50,204 nucleotides of DNA from Isochrysis galbana (taxonomy: Eukaryota; Haptophyta; Isochrysidales; Isochrysidaceae): assembly GCA_018136815.1 (NCBI GenBank), contig CM030942.1, forward strand, positions 472,380 to 522,583. The letters run 5' to 3'. The notes under the pieces were generated by a model. It was not told the origin of the DNA. It did not search any database and was given only the letters and a program-made list of their open reading frames with translations. Shown piece by piece: positions 30,668 through 41,762 of this stretch; position 1 is the stretch's first letter; the number at the start of each line of letters is the position of its first letter. The position numbers and the translations under genes were made by a program.

Positions 30668-33600
30668 ATGCGCCCCGCGCCGCGTCCCGCGTCCCTCTCC
30701 CTCTTTCTCTCTCTCGCTCTCTCCCTGCGCTGCGAGGCCTCATGCGCAAAGGCGGCGGTGCGACCCTCACTTCCGCAGCCGACGGCGCATTCCCCCTCCT
30801 CCATCCCGGCGCTCTCCCGGCTCCGTGGAGGAGGAGGAGCGATGGAGCACCTCTCTCTCCCTTCTCTCTCTCTACTCTCTCGCGGCTGCGTGCTCGATGA
30901 GGCGAGCCAGCCGACGGATGGGAGGCAGCAAACACTCGCGGCTTCGACGGCTTTCCCTTCTCTCACCCGGCTACGAGGAGGAGGAGCCGGAGGTGAAGGG
31001 GCAGGGCCGCTCTCACTGCTGCCACCGCTCGTCGCTCTCGCGGTCTCTGTCATCCTCAAGCAGGTCAGCCAGCCATGCACGAGGGGGCGGCAGCCCCAGC
31101 ACATGGGTGAGGCAACGGAACGGCAGGATCGAGCCAGCTACGTGCGCAAGCGAGTGGAGTCGGCGTTCGGGAAACGGAGCAGCACGCGGGCTTCCATCAC
31201 GCACGCTGATAGAGAGCTACAGCAATACCGAACGGCAATCGGCCACCAGGGAAAACTCCCGCATCGCGCTCGTCCCCCTTTGCCACCGTCCACCCCCTCT
31301 CCGCTCTATTCGCTCCATCTCCATAGGTGATCGTCGCGCTGCTGCTCGGCGTTTTCAGCGGATGCATGTTGCTCAATGGCGGCAACGCGCTCCTCGCCTC
31401 GGCGCGTACATTCGACTCTTACTTTGTCGACGCGCTTGCCGACCGCGAGCACGCTGGCGTCGTTCTCTTCACGCTTCTCCTCGGTGGAACCATCGGCCTC
31501 GTGCAGAAAGCGGGCGGTGGGCTCGCCCTTGCCACAATGCTCCGTGGTGCGATGACCTCTGCGCGCTCCGCGCTTGCCTCATGCATGGCGCTTTGCTCGC
31601 TCATCTTTTTTGATGACTACTCCTCCGTCCTCATCGTGGGCAACTCGATGCGCACGGCTGTGCAGGTGACGAGGCGCTCCGCTCCCATGCACCAGAGTAT
31701 TGATGCAGCGCAGTGGCGCTGCTCATGCATAGCAGGGGCCGGCTTTCCGGAGGATTAAATGACCAGCTCAGAGAATTCGAACCCCTCTATGGCTCGTGAG
31801 CGCCCGTGCTCGACCGACCCCATTACTCGTCGCAGGCGCTTGGCGTGCCCATGGAGCGCCTTGCCTTTGTGATCCACAACTTCGGCGTTATCCTCGCCTC
31901 CATCTCGCCAGTCTCATCGTGGGCAGGCCTGCAAATCGGCTATGTTGCCGGAGTCCTGAAATCAATTGGCCGGGGGTGAGAGTTGCCAATGCTACCCTGT
32001 AGCACCGCAGCTGCCATTCGACACGCCAAGGGGAGCGAGCCGCCCTCGGCGCCACTTCTCACCCGGGCCTCGAGTACGCGGCGGACTCACCCAAGCCGCG
32101 CTCCCTGCTGCCACCCTTCCGTAGCGACGACCCTTTCCTCACCGTGCTCTCTTCCGTAAAGTTCCGCTTCTTTCCGCTGATGATGTTGGCATTAGTTCCC
32201 ATCTCTGTCTTCTTGGGCAAGGACATTGGTCCTCTCGGCGGCGCGCGATACAAGACGTCGAGTAGCGCACTAGCTCGCGAGGGTCGTCGTCCCGGCTCCG
32301 GCACAGCCTCTCAGGAGACACTCCTGGTTGGCGAGGGAGACGGCGACGGCGGGCCCCTCGACCCCAAGCCAGGCACCCCGCTGCGGCCGATCAATGCGTT
32401 GGTGCCGTTCGGGACCATTGTCCTCGTAACGTTTGGAGGGATGATCTTGGATGGCATCACCAAGGTGTGCTGACGCTACAGCGCTAGGCATGCATACCCG
32501 GTCCGATTTTTCCTGCAGACTTCACATCTCGACCGCGCCTGCGGCCATTTCCCCGCGTGTGTATGCAGGTCAACGCTATGCCCGTAAATGAGCGGCCAGT
32601 CCTCAACCTTGTCTCTATCCTCTCGCAGAGCGACTCCATCACCGCTCTCGTCTGGGCTTCGGCTGCCGGGTGGATCGCCACCCTCTTCCTCGTCATCGGT
32701 CAGCAGGTGCGCCACAGGCGGCAAGGGTGGCAGGAGGTAAGGGTACTCGGGTATCGTGGGCACGTCTAGCGTCTTAGAGGCGGAGGTCTCGGGGCATGGG
32801 CGACGCGGACGATGCAACTTGGATGTGGCGTCGTCCTTGTGCTCGGGCGTGCGCCCCGCTCACTCTGTCGCTCTCTCACGTTCATGACCCCGTCACAGAT
32901 GCTCACACTGAGCGAGGCCATGGCAGCCTGGATTGAAGGCATCAAGGAGGTCCTCGAACCGACCATCGTTCTCTTGCTCGCCTGGGCATTGGGCTCCGTG
33001 ATTGCAGATGTCGGCACTGCAACCTACCTCGCAAAATCGCTCCAGGTATGCCTTGTTTCTCCCAGCACTGATATCGGTCGCCTGGATTGCAGCTGCTTTT
33101 TTTTCATGGCCTGCTCGATGCATAGCGCGTGCACGCCGCGTGGCTGGCGCCTGCACGTCGGCGCGGCACACTCCTCGCCTCCTTCAAACCTGCCATCGAA
33201 ATAAGCGTTTGGAAACCTGTCATCTCGTCGCTCCATGCCATCACCCTTCTGCCTCGTTCTTAGGCTGGTCTTCCGCGCTGGTCGCTGCCCCCCATCGTAA
33301 GCCTCCTCTCCCACGTGATTTCGTTCGCCTCGGGCTCCGCCTTTGGCACCATGGGTATCGTGTTGCCCCTCGTCGGACCTCTTGCGGACGCCATTGGACG
33401 AGGAGAGCATGACTACCTCGTCCACTGCGTCGGCGCGGCCATCGGCGGCGCTACCTTTGGCAACATTTGCTCGCCAATCTCTGACACAACCATCCTCTCT
33501 GTGCTCGCTTCGAAGTGCGACATGCAAGCGCATATCGCCACCATCACGCCCTACGCCCTCTTGGCCGCTGTGTCGGCGCTGATCTTTGGCTCGGTACCGG

Positions 33601-33686
33601 TTGGCGCCGGCATTTATGGACCGCTCACTGGGCTGATCCTCGGGACGGGGGCCATGGCATCAATGGTGAAGTTCATGGGCAAATGA
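30668..33686 (+). CDS. NhaC-family Na+/H+ antiporter, seven exons
   Basis: Exons: 30668-31063, 31327-31665, 31836-31975, 32011-32464, 32569-32706, 32899-33045 and 33264-33686, giving 678 aa in frame. The 32011 acceptor was chosen because it alone restores frame. NhaC-type carriers exchange Na+ for H+ across a membrane. Diagnostic stretches are PLSLLPPLVALAVSVILKQ then VIVALLLGVFSG, LFTLLLGGTIGLVQKAGG, SLIFFDDYSSVLIVG, ILASISPVSSWAGLQIGYV, DPFLTVLSSVKFRFFPLMM, SDSITALVWAS and ISFASGSAFGTMGIVLPL, with ICSPISDTTILSV near the end. Ten or more membrane helices are expected. Residues 1-25 (MRPAPRPASLSLFLSLALSL) look like a signal peptide, so the organelle is open. Family membership is strong. Substrate and direction are inferred. 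Confidence 0.85.
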
Positions 33687-33689
33687 GGC

Positions 33690-34600
33690 CCTTTTGCATC
33701 GCGCTTCATGGTGCTATTTCTTGCTTGGTGCGACCACGCGGCGCATGAACCCACCTCAAGTGTGCTAGGTGCCCACCCTAAGTGTGCTGGTGTTGCACGC
33801 ACTGTACTAGATTGCATGCTGGTGGACGTGCGCTTGGAGTAGTATGCGACAAAGGGATGGGGCTATCACTCGCTCAAGACAAGACTCCCTGCCGCGGCAA
33901 GCGCAAGCACCCTCCCTCCCTTATGCTGCATGCTGCCCAGCTCTTCTCTACCCTACAATCAACGCTTGCTAAGAGCGCCCCTCCCTCCACGTACTCTCGC
34001 TCAGAGAAGGTCACGTTGCCCGTCGAATATGGAATATGGGACATACTCAAGTTGAGCCATCAAATGTAACCTTTTAATATTCTCGCCTCACATGTGGCAC
34101 TGAGTCACACTCACGAAGCCATGCCCATTCTCCTTCTACTCCCTCACTCCCCGCCTTGTGGCACAGCCTCCCATCACTCAGCACAACCACATGGGCAGTT
34201 GGGTAGGTGGGCAGTTGGTAGGTGGGCGATTGGGTAGGTAGGCAGTTGGTAGGCGGGCGATTGGTGGGACTGAGAAGATTGTGGGCAGTTGTTGGGTGCG
34301 ATTCTATCTACCACAAGAGGGAGGCGCGCGCCACACTGCCCCAGTCCCAATCGCAAACCTACCACAAAAAGATCCACCTGGAGACATGTGGATCGTGATT
34401 TCAACGAGATATCGACCCTGCCCCTGCCCCAAATCGAGTGAATGGAGTAAGACCACGTGTGTGTTTCGACATGTGACATGTGAAGTGTCAATATGAGTCA
34501 AGTAACCTCCCGGTGACAACGAAAGGTGCGGCAACAGGGGTGGGGATAATTGAACGCTTTTGGTCTTCTCGCCCGTGCCTTTTTTCCCTCAACCTCAAAG
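33690..34600. other. Intergenic, with short tandem GGGCAGTTGGTAGGT repeats
   Basis: GGGCAGTTGGGTAGGT-type units repeat about six times at 34193-34300. At 34066-34095 is AACCTTTTAATATTCTCGCC, the same end motif as retroposon copy C (15290) and the unit at 46328. No coding frame is supported. Confidence 0.55.
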
Positions 34601-34612
34601 ATCAAAGAGATG

Positions 34613-35340
34613 TCAGATCGAGATCGAGGGGCAATGCACAATGCACGAACTGGTCGGGAACGAATGGCAAAAAAGCCGAAAATAGCCAATCATGTACTTG
34701 CAAGCTACGCGGTTGCCATCTTCATCAGCTCGTACTTTTTGAAGGGCCAAAACGCCGCGATAGCCGCCGGTGCCGCTCGCGACGGAGTGGTTCACAGAGC
34801 GCCCCCCGTCAAGAAACGAGCCTTGGCCCGCTGAGACATAAAGATGCCAGCGGGTCGAGTATGCCGCCTTGGATACGAACGTTCCGGCTCCGCCTTCGAG
34901 CTTCATGCGCTCGCGGTTGCCCTTCAAGAAGGTAAGCCCTACCTTTTCGATTGCGATGATGATCGCGCTCAGATTAATTTGGGCCGCTTGCGCTAGGCCT
35001 TCACAGCCTCGATGACCAGGTGTGCCGCGACGTCTTGAAGGGCGTTGTACAGTGCCTTGCGAGAGGAGGAGCCTTTCTTGTTGATTTTCTCGTCGATCGA
35101 TTCCACCTTGATGTTGACTGCGATGTCGGTCTGATTAATGCGAAGAGTAGTGATATCGCCGTAGCGTTCCTTGAATTGTTGTACGCAGTCTTCGTTCACG
35201 GCTATGTGCCATGGCCCGCGGATGGAGCGGGCCCAAAAGTCCGGCTCCAGGTCTACTCCTTCGAGCTCCAGTAGGAGCTCTACGATCGCAGCGTAGACGG
35301 TGGCGTCCAAGAAGGTGTAGTCCCCCTCTTGGTGGAAAGA
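34613..35340 (-). pseudogene. Unrecognised gene, frameshifted
   Basis: Leftwards, one frame reads DATVYAAIVELLLELEGVDL, EPDFWARSIRGPWHIAV, NEDCVQQFKERYGDITTL, QTDIAVNIKVESIDEKIN and ALQDVAAHLVIEAVKA, then stops at 34993. The adjacent frame opens at once with LAQAAQINLSAIIIAIEKVG, TFLKGNRERMKLEGGAG, WHLYVSAGQGSFLDGGRSV and NHSVASGTGGYRGVLAL. Both halves look like good protein, so a single-base shift near 34995 is likely. No family is recognised. The second half has a diverged DNA copy at about 47290-47410 on the plus strand. The 5' side runs into a retroposon-like unit (35560-35956), so the start is unknown. Confidence 0.45.
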
Positions 35341-35559
35341 TAGTTCGAATGTGGCGTCTGACTCGAAGTTGCCTTGCTCTTCATCCGAGAGTGGCTCCTG
35401 AGCGGCAGGGACAAGCAGGGGTGGTGAGGCTGTGGCTTGGTCCGAAGGTGTGGTTGGCAGAGGGGGATGGCATGCGTCCAAGGGCGCAACATGGTTCCTG
35501 TTCCTGGGTGGGGTTGTGGATTGATGTGCTGCTGAGTCTGTCTTCTGGTGCGTGTTGAT

Positions 35560-35956
35560 CCTGTTGCTTGTGTTGTGCCCATAAGGGCCACCCGGTCTCG
35601 GGTCGCGCTGCCGAGGCAGCGCGGCCGTCCCCAGGGTGGGAGAGGCCTCTGCCATAAGCCATAAGGCATGCCTGATGGATGGGTGTCCCTTCTTGTCTGG
35701 TGCTGATGTGATGCTTGTCACAGCCTGTGACCCACCATGAGGTGGGCCAGCATGGCTGCCTTCCTTGGTGTGGCCGGGGCCACGGGCCGTGCGGCGCGAC
35801 CGGGGTCGCGCTCACCTGCTCGGCCTCTGCGGGCGGACGCGGTCGCTTTGCCTGCGACAGCTCCATGGGTACTGTGGGGGCTCCCGCGGCGGGGGCCCGA
35901 AGGAGAGGCGGGGAGCGGCGGCGCGCTCCATGGCGACCAACTATAAAGTTAGTTGG
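35560..35956 (-). mobile_element. Retroposon-like unit with perfect 5' palindrome (copy D)
   Basis: The right end is CCAACTATAAAGTTAGTTGG (35937-35956), with 7-bp arms CCAACTA and TAGTTGG. Six bases inside it on the minus strand is the ATG (35931) of MERAAAPRLSFGPPPREPP, the MERA start also seen at 1323 and 46640. The right flank is A-rich (AAAAGACAAAAGAAACAAG), perhaps an older tail. The left boundary is uncertain and no duplication was found. Confidence 0.45.
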
Positions 35957-36289
35957 CCAAAAGACAAAAGAAACAAGAGACAAAAAGAGACCACAAAAGA
36001 AACAAAAGGCACAAAAGATGCGCGCGTCAATACGCGCCAAAAGTGAGAAGGAGTGATGACCGACCCGCGCCGCTCAACATTTACTTGTGAACAGAACATG
36101 GCCGGATGAGCTTCCTGAAAGCCAGAAGGAGAATGACACCAGGAGCAAGTGCGAACCCCCATGATCAAGGTGACGCCGACGAGCTGGGAGGTCGTCAATC
36201 TAACATGTTTGAATGACGAGCCGTCTACATTATTGGCAGCGGCAGCATTTCCTTGGCCACACACATGCAACCCTTGAGAGTACCGCTGA

Positions 36290-38970
36290 TCAGAGCTCCG
36301 GGCGTTTCGGTGGCTGGCTACCACGCGACTGAAATGCGGAGATGAGCTTTGCGCTGATGTGCCCCAGGCCTGTGCTTTTCTCAAAGGCGAAGTCCACGTT
36401 TGGTGAGCGCTCAAGCTCCTCGATATGGTCGTGGTGAGCACCACTGAGAATGCAGACGAGTCCTTTGAAGCCCATCTCTCGGAGTTGACGAGCAAGGTCG
36501 GAGCCTTTCAATTGCACATCGCCATCGTCGAGGTCGATATTCTCGTCGAGTAAAGCAATGTCCGCCGGGGGCAGGTCGGCGGGCTCGAGGGAGCTGCGCG
36601 CGGGCGAGGGGAAATGGTATCGTCACTCTAGCAGTGCGTATGCATGGGTATGCACGTGGTACGGATTGCTGTTTTGTGACGTCGCTTGCGTGCACAATTA
36701 CGACCCCCTATCTGGAACAACAGCAGTTCGACATACATTGTGCACTTGCCCATCACGATGTCTAGGTATGCCTTTATTTCCTCAACCGAGCCACCGACAA
36801 CCCCACTACGCTTTTCATCCGCATGGAGGTACGACTTGAAGAGAATCGCCTGATAAGCGTGAGGTTAGCAGAGAAAGGAACATCTTAGCGGGTAAGAACG
36901 ATAAACCGCTCGAGACACCGCAGGGTTGAATGTGTCAAGGTGAGAGCTCATCACTCTCTAGCGTACAAGAGCTAGCTACCTGCAAGTTGCGCAGCATCCG
37001 AGAGTCGTCGATGCCGACGCACACTGGCGGTGGCAACGGTACGGAGGCAGGGTACGCCCGGCCATCGACAGGCTGGCGGAAGAGAGCAGCTTCGACGGGG
37101 CACGGGCCATTTCTATCGTCCGCAAGGCTACCGTCGAGCATATCAATGCTCCTATTCGGAGCTTGGATGGGCTTGGCACCCGTGTTGGCAACATCATCGC
37201 CGCTCAAGACACGTTCGGTGAGCTCATACAGCTTTGTAGCGCTTGGACTGCGCGATGAGCCTGCTAAGGCATGATCATCGCCGGCTATGGCCGCGGGGAA
37301 AGTGAAGTGGACTGTGGTATACTTCTCATCTGTCCTCATCCACACCTTGCCACCAATCCTTTCAATGGCCAACCGCACAGAAGACAGGCCGAGGCCATTG
37401 CTGCGGGAGGAAAGGGGGCGGGACAGGGTCGCTTTTGCTGATGATGGGTAGAGTTAGGTGCCTAGGTGCGAGATTGCATGCTCGCAGTCGAGTTGTAATT
37501 TGCACACCTACACTTTTCGGTCTGGTCGCCGGCGCTGAGACATGCCTTTCTGAACCCAGCTTTAAATACCAGGGCGCACTCCTCGGGGGAAAGCGGCACG
37601 TGCCCTGCGCGATTGGAGTTGCGGATGGAGATGTGCAAATTCCCGTCGCCGGGATGACCGTGCACGACTGTGGCCATTGCATGAATCGGTTTGCCAGGTT
37701 CCGAGTACTTGACCGCGTTGCTGCCAATCTCATGCACAACTAGCCGAAGAATCGTAAAATCGGTCTTAATCCTCGAGACGGCGACGTCCACCACGGCACG
37801 AAGGCCAAGTACCGCTTGCAGCTCGGAGTGCAGATCCCCCTCAATCTTCACGCTTTGGTAGGTGCCTTGCTCCAGCTGTACGAAGGCCTCGCGCTTGTGG
37901 CACCTGCGAGTCCCAGGGAAAACATCAGCGGCACGATCGTACACGTTGCGGGTAGCCGCGCGGATGGTGCATCTGAATGCGAATGTATGCAGTCGTGCGC
38001 AAGGTGAATTTTAGTGCGGGTTAGGCAGGGATAGGACGACATGCACGAGGTGGCGGCAGAAGCTCCGGGGAGGAGCTTACCATTTCGCGGTCTCCGAAAG
38101 CATCTGATGAATTTGACGAAGCATTTCCTCCCGCTGGCACACACGCTCCTCGTCCATGCTAGTCTTATCGCACTCCAATGACAGCAGCGCATCCACAAGC
38201 GCAGCAGCGCCACCACACTGCCCTTTGATGAGGTGATTGAGCCGTGAGTCAGCACGGCGATGGGTCTGCCCATCTTTGATAAGCCTACGCAACGTCAATC
38301 TGTCCGCCACTATCAGCTCGGCACAAAGGAGCCCCAGCATACCAGCACTGCCGATGAGCGCAGGCTCTTGCCAACCCAGCTCGTACATCTGATGATTGAG
38401 ATGCATCCATGAGAGAATAAGAAACACCCCTAGCCTGGTTGAAGTAGGGAAGTTGAGACCAGCCATAGCCATGTGGCCCAAGAAGATGCCAAACGTGAGT
38501 GCGGCGGGCTCCATGGGAGACGCAATCTCCGGCCCCCTAACTGGCCGCGCTCCGATGTACCAAGCCGCGACCATGGCCCAGGCCAGTAGATGTGGCCCAG
38601 GAAGAAGCCAGCAGACTAGCCTTGCGTCTGCAATCGCTCGTGGAGGTGGCACAACAGCGATGATGAGCATGGCGTTGATGGTGAGCACAGCCCCAATAGC
38701 ATGGCTGCCGAATATTCCTCGCTCCAGAACGATTGGAACCAAGATGAGCAACGCCAAGACTGCTATCGTGGAAATTGCAACGCATCTGACGGCTGCCTGC
38801 AACAGCATGCGCATGGTCACTCTATTTCCCAACCTATTGGACATGGTGGAGAACAGGACCGAGAGCGTTGTGCATGGAGGAGATGGCATGGCCATCTCGC
38901 GTTCTGTCGTGGCCGTCTCGAGTTCTGGCGGCATCTTTCCCTTGAAGTGGTCCTTGTCACCTTGAGACAT
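36290..38970 (-). CDS. Membrane hybrid histidine kinase with receiver domain, five exons
   Basis: Exons right to left: 38970-38081, 37903-37508, 37400-36980, 36849-36746 and 36593-36290, all in phase, 704 aa. It is a two-component sensor. Residues about 50-220 have roughly six membrane helices. A dimerisation stretch RLNHLIKGQCGGAAALVDAL has a candidate phospho-histidine near residue 246 (HxxK spacing, unlike the usual HExxxP). Next come CHKREAFVQLEQGTYQ, the ATPase N-box LVVHEIGSNAVKYS and the G-box NGLGLSSVRLAIERIGG. The C-terminus is a receiver: IDDSRMLR (acid pair D560-D561), phospho-acceptor D620 in ALLDENID, Ser in CILSGA and Lys in AFEKST. The start at 38970 is conservative; an upstream ATG at 39201 adds 77 residues of SSPQL-type repeats. 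The 37508 donor is one of two phase-compatible choices. The signal sensed is unknown. Confidence 0.8.
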
Positions 38971-38994
38971 GGAGAAGGGAGAGGTCAACAGCCA

Positions 38995-39190
38995 GAGGGT
39001 TTCTCGTGCTGCGGCCTCGTCTTCACTGCAGGGAGGGCGGGGCGAGCTGCGGGGACAGGGCGACGAGCTGCTGCGACGGGGGGACGGGCTGCGGGGACGG
39101 GGGACGAGCTGCTGCGACGGGGGGATGAGCTGCGGGGACGAGGTGACGAGCTGCGGGGACGAGGGGATGAGCACAGGCAGGAGTGGGAAG
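38995..39190. repeat. Tandem (GAGCTGCGGGGACGRGG)n minisatellite
   Basis: Eight or so units of GACGAGCTGCGGGGACGGG-type sequence lie just upstream of the histidine kinase start. On the minus strand they are open as SSPQLVTSSPQLIPPSQQLV, so they could be translated if the kinase starts at the upstream ATG (39201). I treat them as leader sequence. Confidence 0.65.
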
Positions 39191-39537
39191 CGGGGTGCCA
39201 TGCGAAGGCGCCTTTGTGTGAAAGCTCGGGCGACACAAAATACGGCTTCTTGGATGAAGGGTCACGATCGTTCTTGGGCTGTGGGGTTTCAGCCCGTGGT
39301 GGGAATGGGCTGCAGGTTTTGGAAGCGGGGCGCGATGGGGAGAAAGGGAAGGGGCTGAAGGAGCTTGAGGTGTGCGGAGTGTGGGCACGTGCGGGACGGC
39401 GTTGAGATGGCCATCTTGAGTGCTCGCGTGATCGGACTGGCCGAGGGAGCGGCCGTACCAGTAGGTGGACTCTTCAGCGGAGAGAAGGGAGCTGCCGGGG
39501 AGAGCCAGAGGGTGTGCTGCTGCGACCCCGCCCGCCC

Positions 39538-39900
39538 GAGGTCTCTCCTCTCTCCTCTCTCCTCTCTCCTCTCTCCTCTCTCCTCTCTCCTCTCTCCTCT
39601 CTCCTCTCTCCTCTCTCCTCTCTCCTCTCTCCTCTCTCCTCTCTCCTCTCTCTCTCTCTCCTCTCTCCTCTCTCCTCTCTCCTCTCTCCTCTCTCCTCTC
39701 TCCTCTCTCCTCTCTCCTCTCTCCTCTCTCTCTCTCCCCTCTCTCCTCTCCTCTCTCTCTCTCCCCTCTCCCCTCTCCCCTCTCTCCTCTCCCCTCTCCC
39801 CTCTCCCCTCTCTCTCTCTCTCCTCTCTCCTCTCCACTTTCTCCTCTCCTCTCTATCTCCGTATCTGTTCTCTCTCTCTCCCTCTCTCTCCTCTCTTCCC
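39538..39900. repeat. (CTCTCCTCTC)n polypyrimidine microsatellite
   Basis: About 360 bp is nearly pure C and T with a CTCTCCT core, and a similar but shorter tract lies at 40385-40500. Serine/leucine frames in this region are artefacts. No gene is seen from 39200 to 40740 beyond these tracts. Confidence 0.9.
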
Positions 39901-40744
39901 CTATCCGGTCTCCCTCTTCCCCCCTTCCCCCCCCTCCCCCCGGGTCGCAGCAGAGTCGGCTGAAGTTTTACGAGATTGCGATCCACCCGTGCGAGATGCG
40001 AGCAGCTACCGCCTCTATCTGGCGTTGAGACGCTGCGACCCTCTCGGGAGGTGGCAGCGCCGCGCGCGGGGGGGATGCGGGGGGAAGGCGGGGCCCCCCC
40101 GCGAAAGGGGGAAGAGGGGATTCAAGGATATCTCGAGCCGAAACGGATAAACATGGACACTCTGAAGGGGGGAGAGGGCTCCTATATACTTCCGAAGGGT
40201 GCGGGATCATCCAGGATACCTCGCCACATCCAGACGATCCCCACCGGGCGCACCACACTTGGCGAGTTTTGGGGCGCCTTCCTGACGCGCCGCCCAGGAT
40301 TGACCACGATCGGCACGCCTCGATCGGTCCGGCGGCCGCCGCCAGCGCGCGGTCCATATCAGCCGACGAAACCGAGATGAGGCCGTTCTCCCCTCTCCCC
40401 TCTCTCCCCCCTCTCCCCCCTCTCCCCCCTCTCTCCCCTCTCTCTCCCCTCTCTCCCCGTATATCTGGTCTCTCTCTCCCTCTCTCTCCTCTCTTGCTTG
40501 AGGGGAGAGAGTACTTCATCCTTCTCCCTCGAGTTTCACAGTTTCACTCCGAGTTTGAGGCGCCAAACGTCGAGTTGACGAAGCCGGGGGGGGGGGGGGG
40601 CACAGCAGGTGTGGCGGGTTGACTAACTACGGCCCCCACTCCCCACTGGGGCTCGTCGGACAACTCTGGCGGGCTCGACGACTCTACTGCGCTTTCCTTC
40701 TCCCTCGCGAGCGATGGAGGTGCGCTTGCGGCCCGTGCCTAGAT

Positions 40745-40855
40745 GGGAAATACGGTGCTGGGGCCTGCAAATACAGCCAAATACATATGTATTTGGCCTC
40801 CGGCCAAATTCATTTCAAATACATTCGAGGCCTACAACCAGGACGCGCTTGAAAT
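40745..40855. mobile_element. Truncated TATTTGGCC MITE-like element
   Basis: GGGAAATACGGTGCTGGGGCC and CAAATACAGCC, TATTTGGCCTCCGGCC repeat the left half of the element at 20402-20563. It is cut at 40856 by the A-run beginning the LINE-related terminal sequence. Confidence 0.55.
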
Positions 40856-41092
40856 AAAAAAATCTTCTTAAAAATTCCCGCTACATGTGCGGCGTGAGGC
40901 AACTTGCTGGTGAACCTCCCTACTACCCAACCTTAACCCCTAGCAATCCCCTCCCCTTTCCCCAGTTTCCTCTTTAGCTTTAGCGGAGAAGCTGGTTCCA
41001 GGGAGGCCGCGCGCGCTGCTTCGGCCGGCGATCCCCCTCGTTCGTGATGCGCACTCCGCAACTCCGCAAAAACTATCGTTATAATTTTAGCG

Positions 41093-41371
41093 ATGCAGCG
41101 CGCGCCGACCGCTCCCCTCTCCCAGCCCCCCGCCGCCACGACGCCCCAACGGGGCCGCCCCAAGCCGCCGGAGCCGAAGCGCTCGCAGGCCTCCGCACCG
41201 CCCGACAACGACGTCGAGATGGCGCCGCCATCCTCGCCTCCCAGGCAGTCACAGAAGCAGGGAATAGGCAAAGCCCTGTTCCCTGCAGACCAGCACAGCC
41301 AGAGCCAGGCTCAGAACACCAGCGCCGCCGTGCAGCCACCCACTCAAGGACTCCCCATGGGGTGTGGCTGA
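41093..41371 (+). CDS. Retroelement ORF1-like protein (MQRAPTAPLSQPP type)
   Basis: The ATG at 41093 follows the palindrome AAAACTATCGTTATAATTTT and opens a 92-residue frame: MQRAPTAPLSQPP, RGRPKPPEPKRSQASAP, DNDVEMAPPSSPPRQSQKQG, ending GLPMGCG. The first 70 residues are nearly the same as the minus-strand frame at 1128-1323, so the protein is conserved between copies and is real coding, though probably truncated here. The proline-rich basic composition would suit a nucleic-acid-binding ORF1 product. That role is inferred. Confidence 0.55.
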   Translation: MQRAPTAPLSQPPAATTPQRGRPKPPEPKRSQASAPPDNDVEMAPPSSPPRQSQKQGIGKALFPADQHSQSQAQNTSAAVQPPTQGLPMGCG

Positions 41372-41664
41372 CGAATTGGGATGGCCCATACATAGGGCCT
41401 GAGGGCAATGAGGAAGGAGGCAGACCGGCGGCAGGCGCGGCGGAGGAGACGACTTCGGAGACGCTGACGGGCTGAGGCCCGTCAGCAGAGGAAGGCGGGC
41501 AGGCGGGCTTGAGCGAGGGCGAGGACGGCGGCGAGAGCGACATCGAGCGAGTGGCGAGAGGCGAGGGTGAGTGTGAGGAGGGTTGTGTTGGCAGGGGCTG
41601 GTGAGGCAAGGCGACTTTGTAGGGTACGAGTGTTACGAGAGCGAGGAGAGCGAGAGCGACGGAT

Positions 41665-41762
41665 GACGACTGACGACAGGACGTCGGACAACGATGCAGA
41701 AAACAACAGGATGCACCGACTCACGAACGCACTAGAATCATTCACCCAAACCAAGCAAAACC
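41665..41762. repeat. Ty3/gypsy LTR fragment
   Basis: GGACAACGATGCAGAAAACA, CCGACTCACGAACGCAC and ATCATTCACCCAAACCAAGC match 47630-47710, part of the gypsy LTR, in the same orientation. The rest of the LTR is absent. Confidence 0.7.

Noticed and set aside
30800..31000. Ubiquitin-like LRGG tail in the antiporter N-terminus
   Set aside because: Only the tetrapeptide matches; no ubiquitin fold precedes it.
39538..40028. Serine/leucine-rich and Arg/Glu-rich long frames
   Set aside because: Pure CTCTCCT repeat; open in all frames because no stop can occur in such composition.
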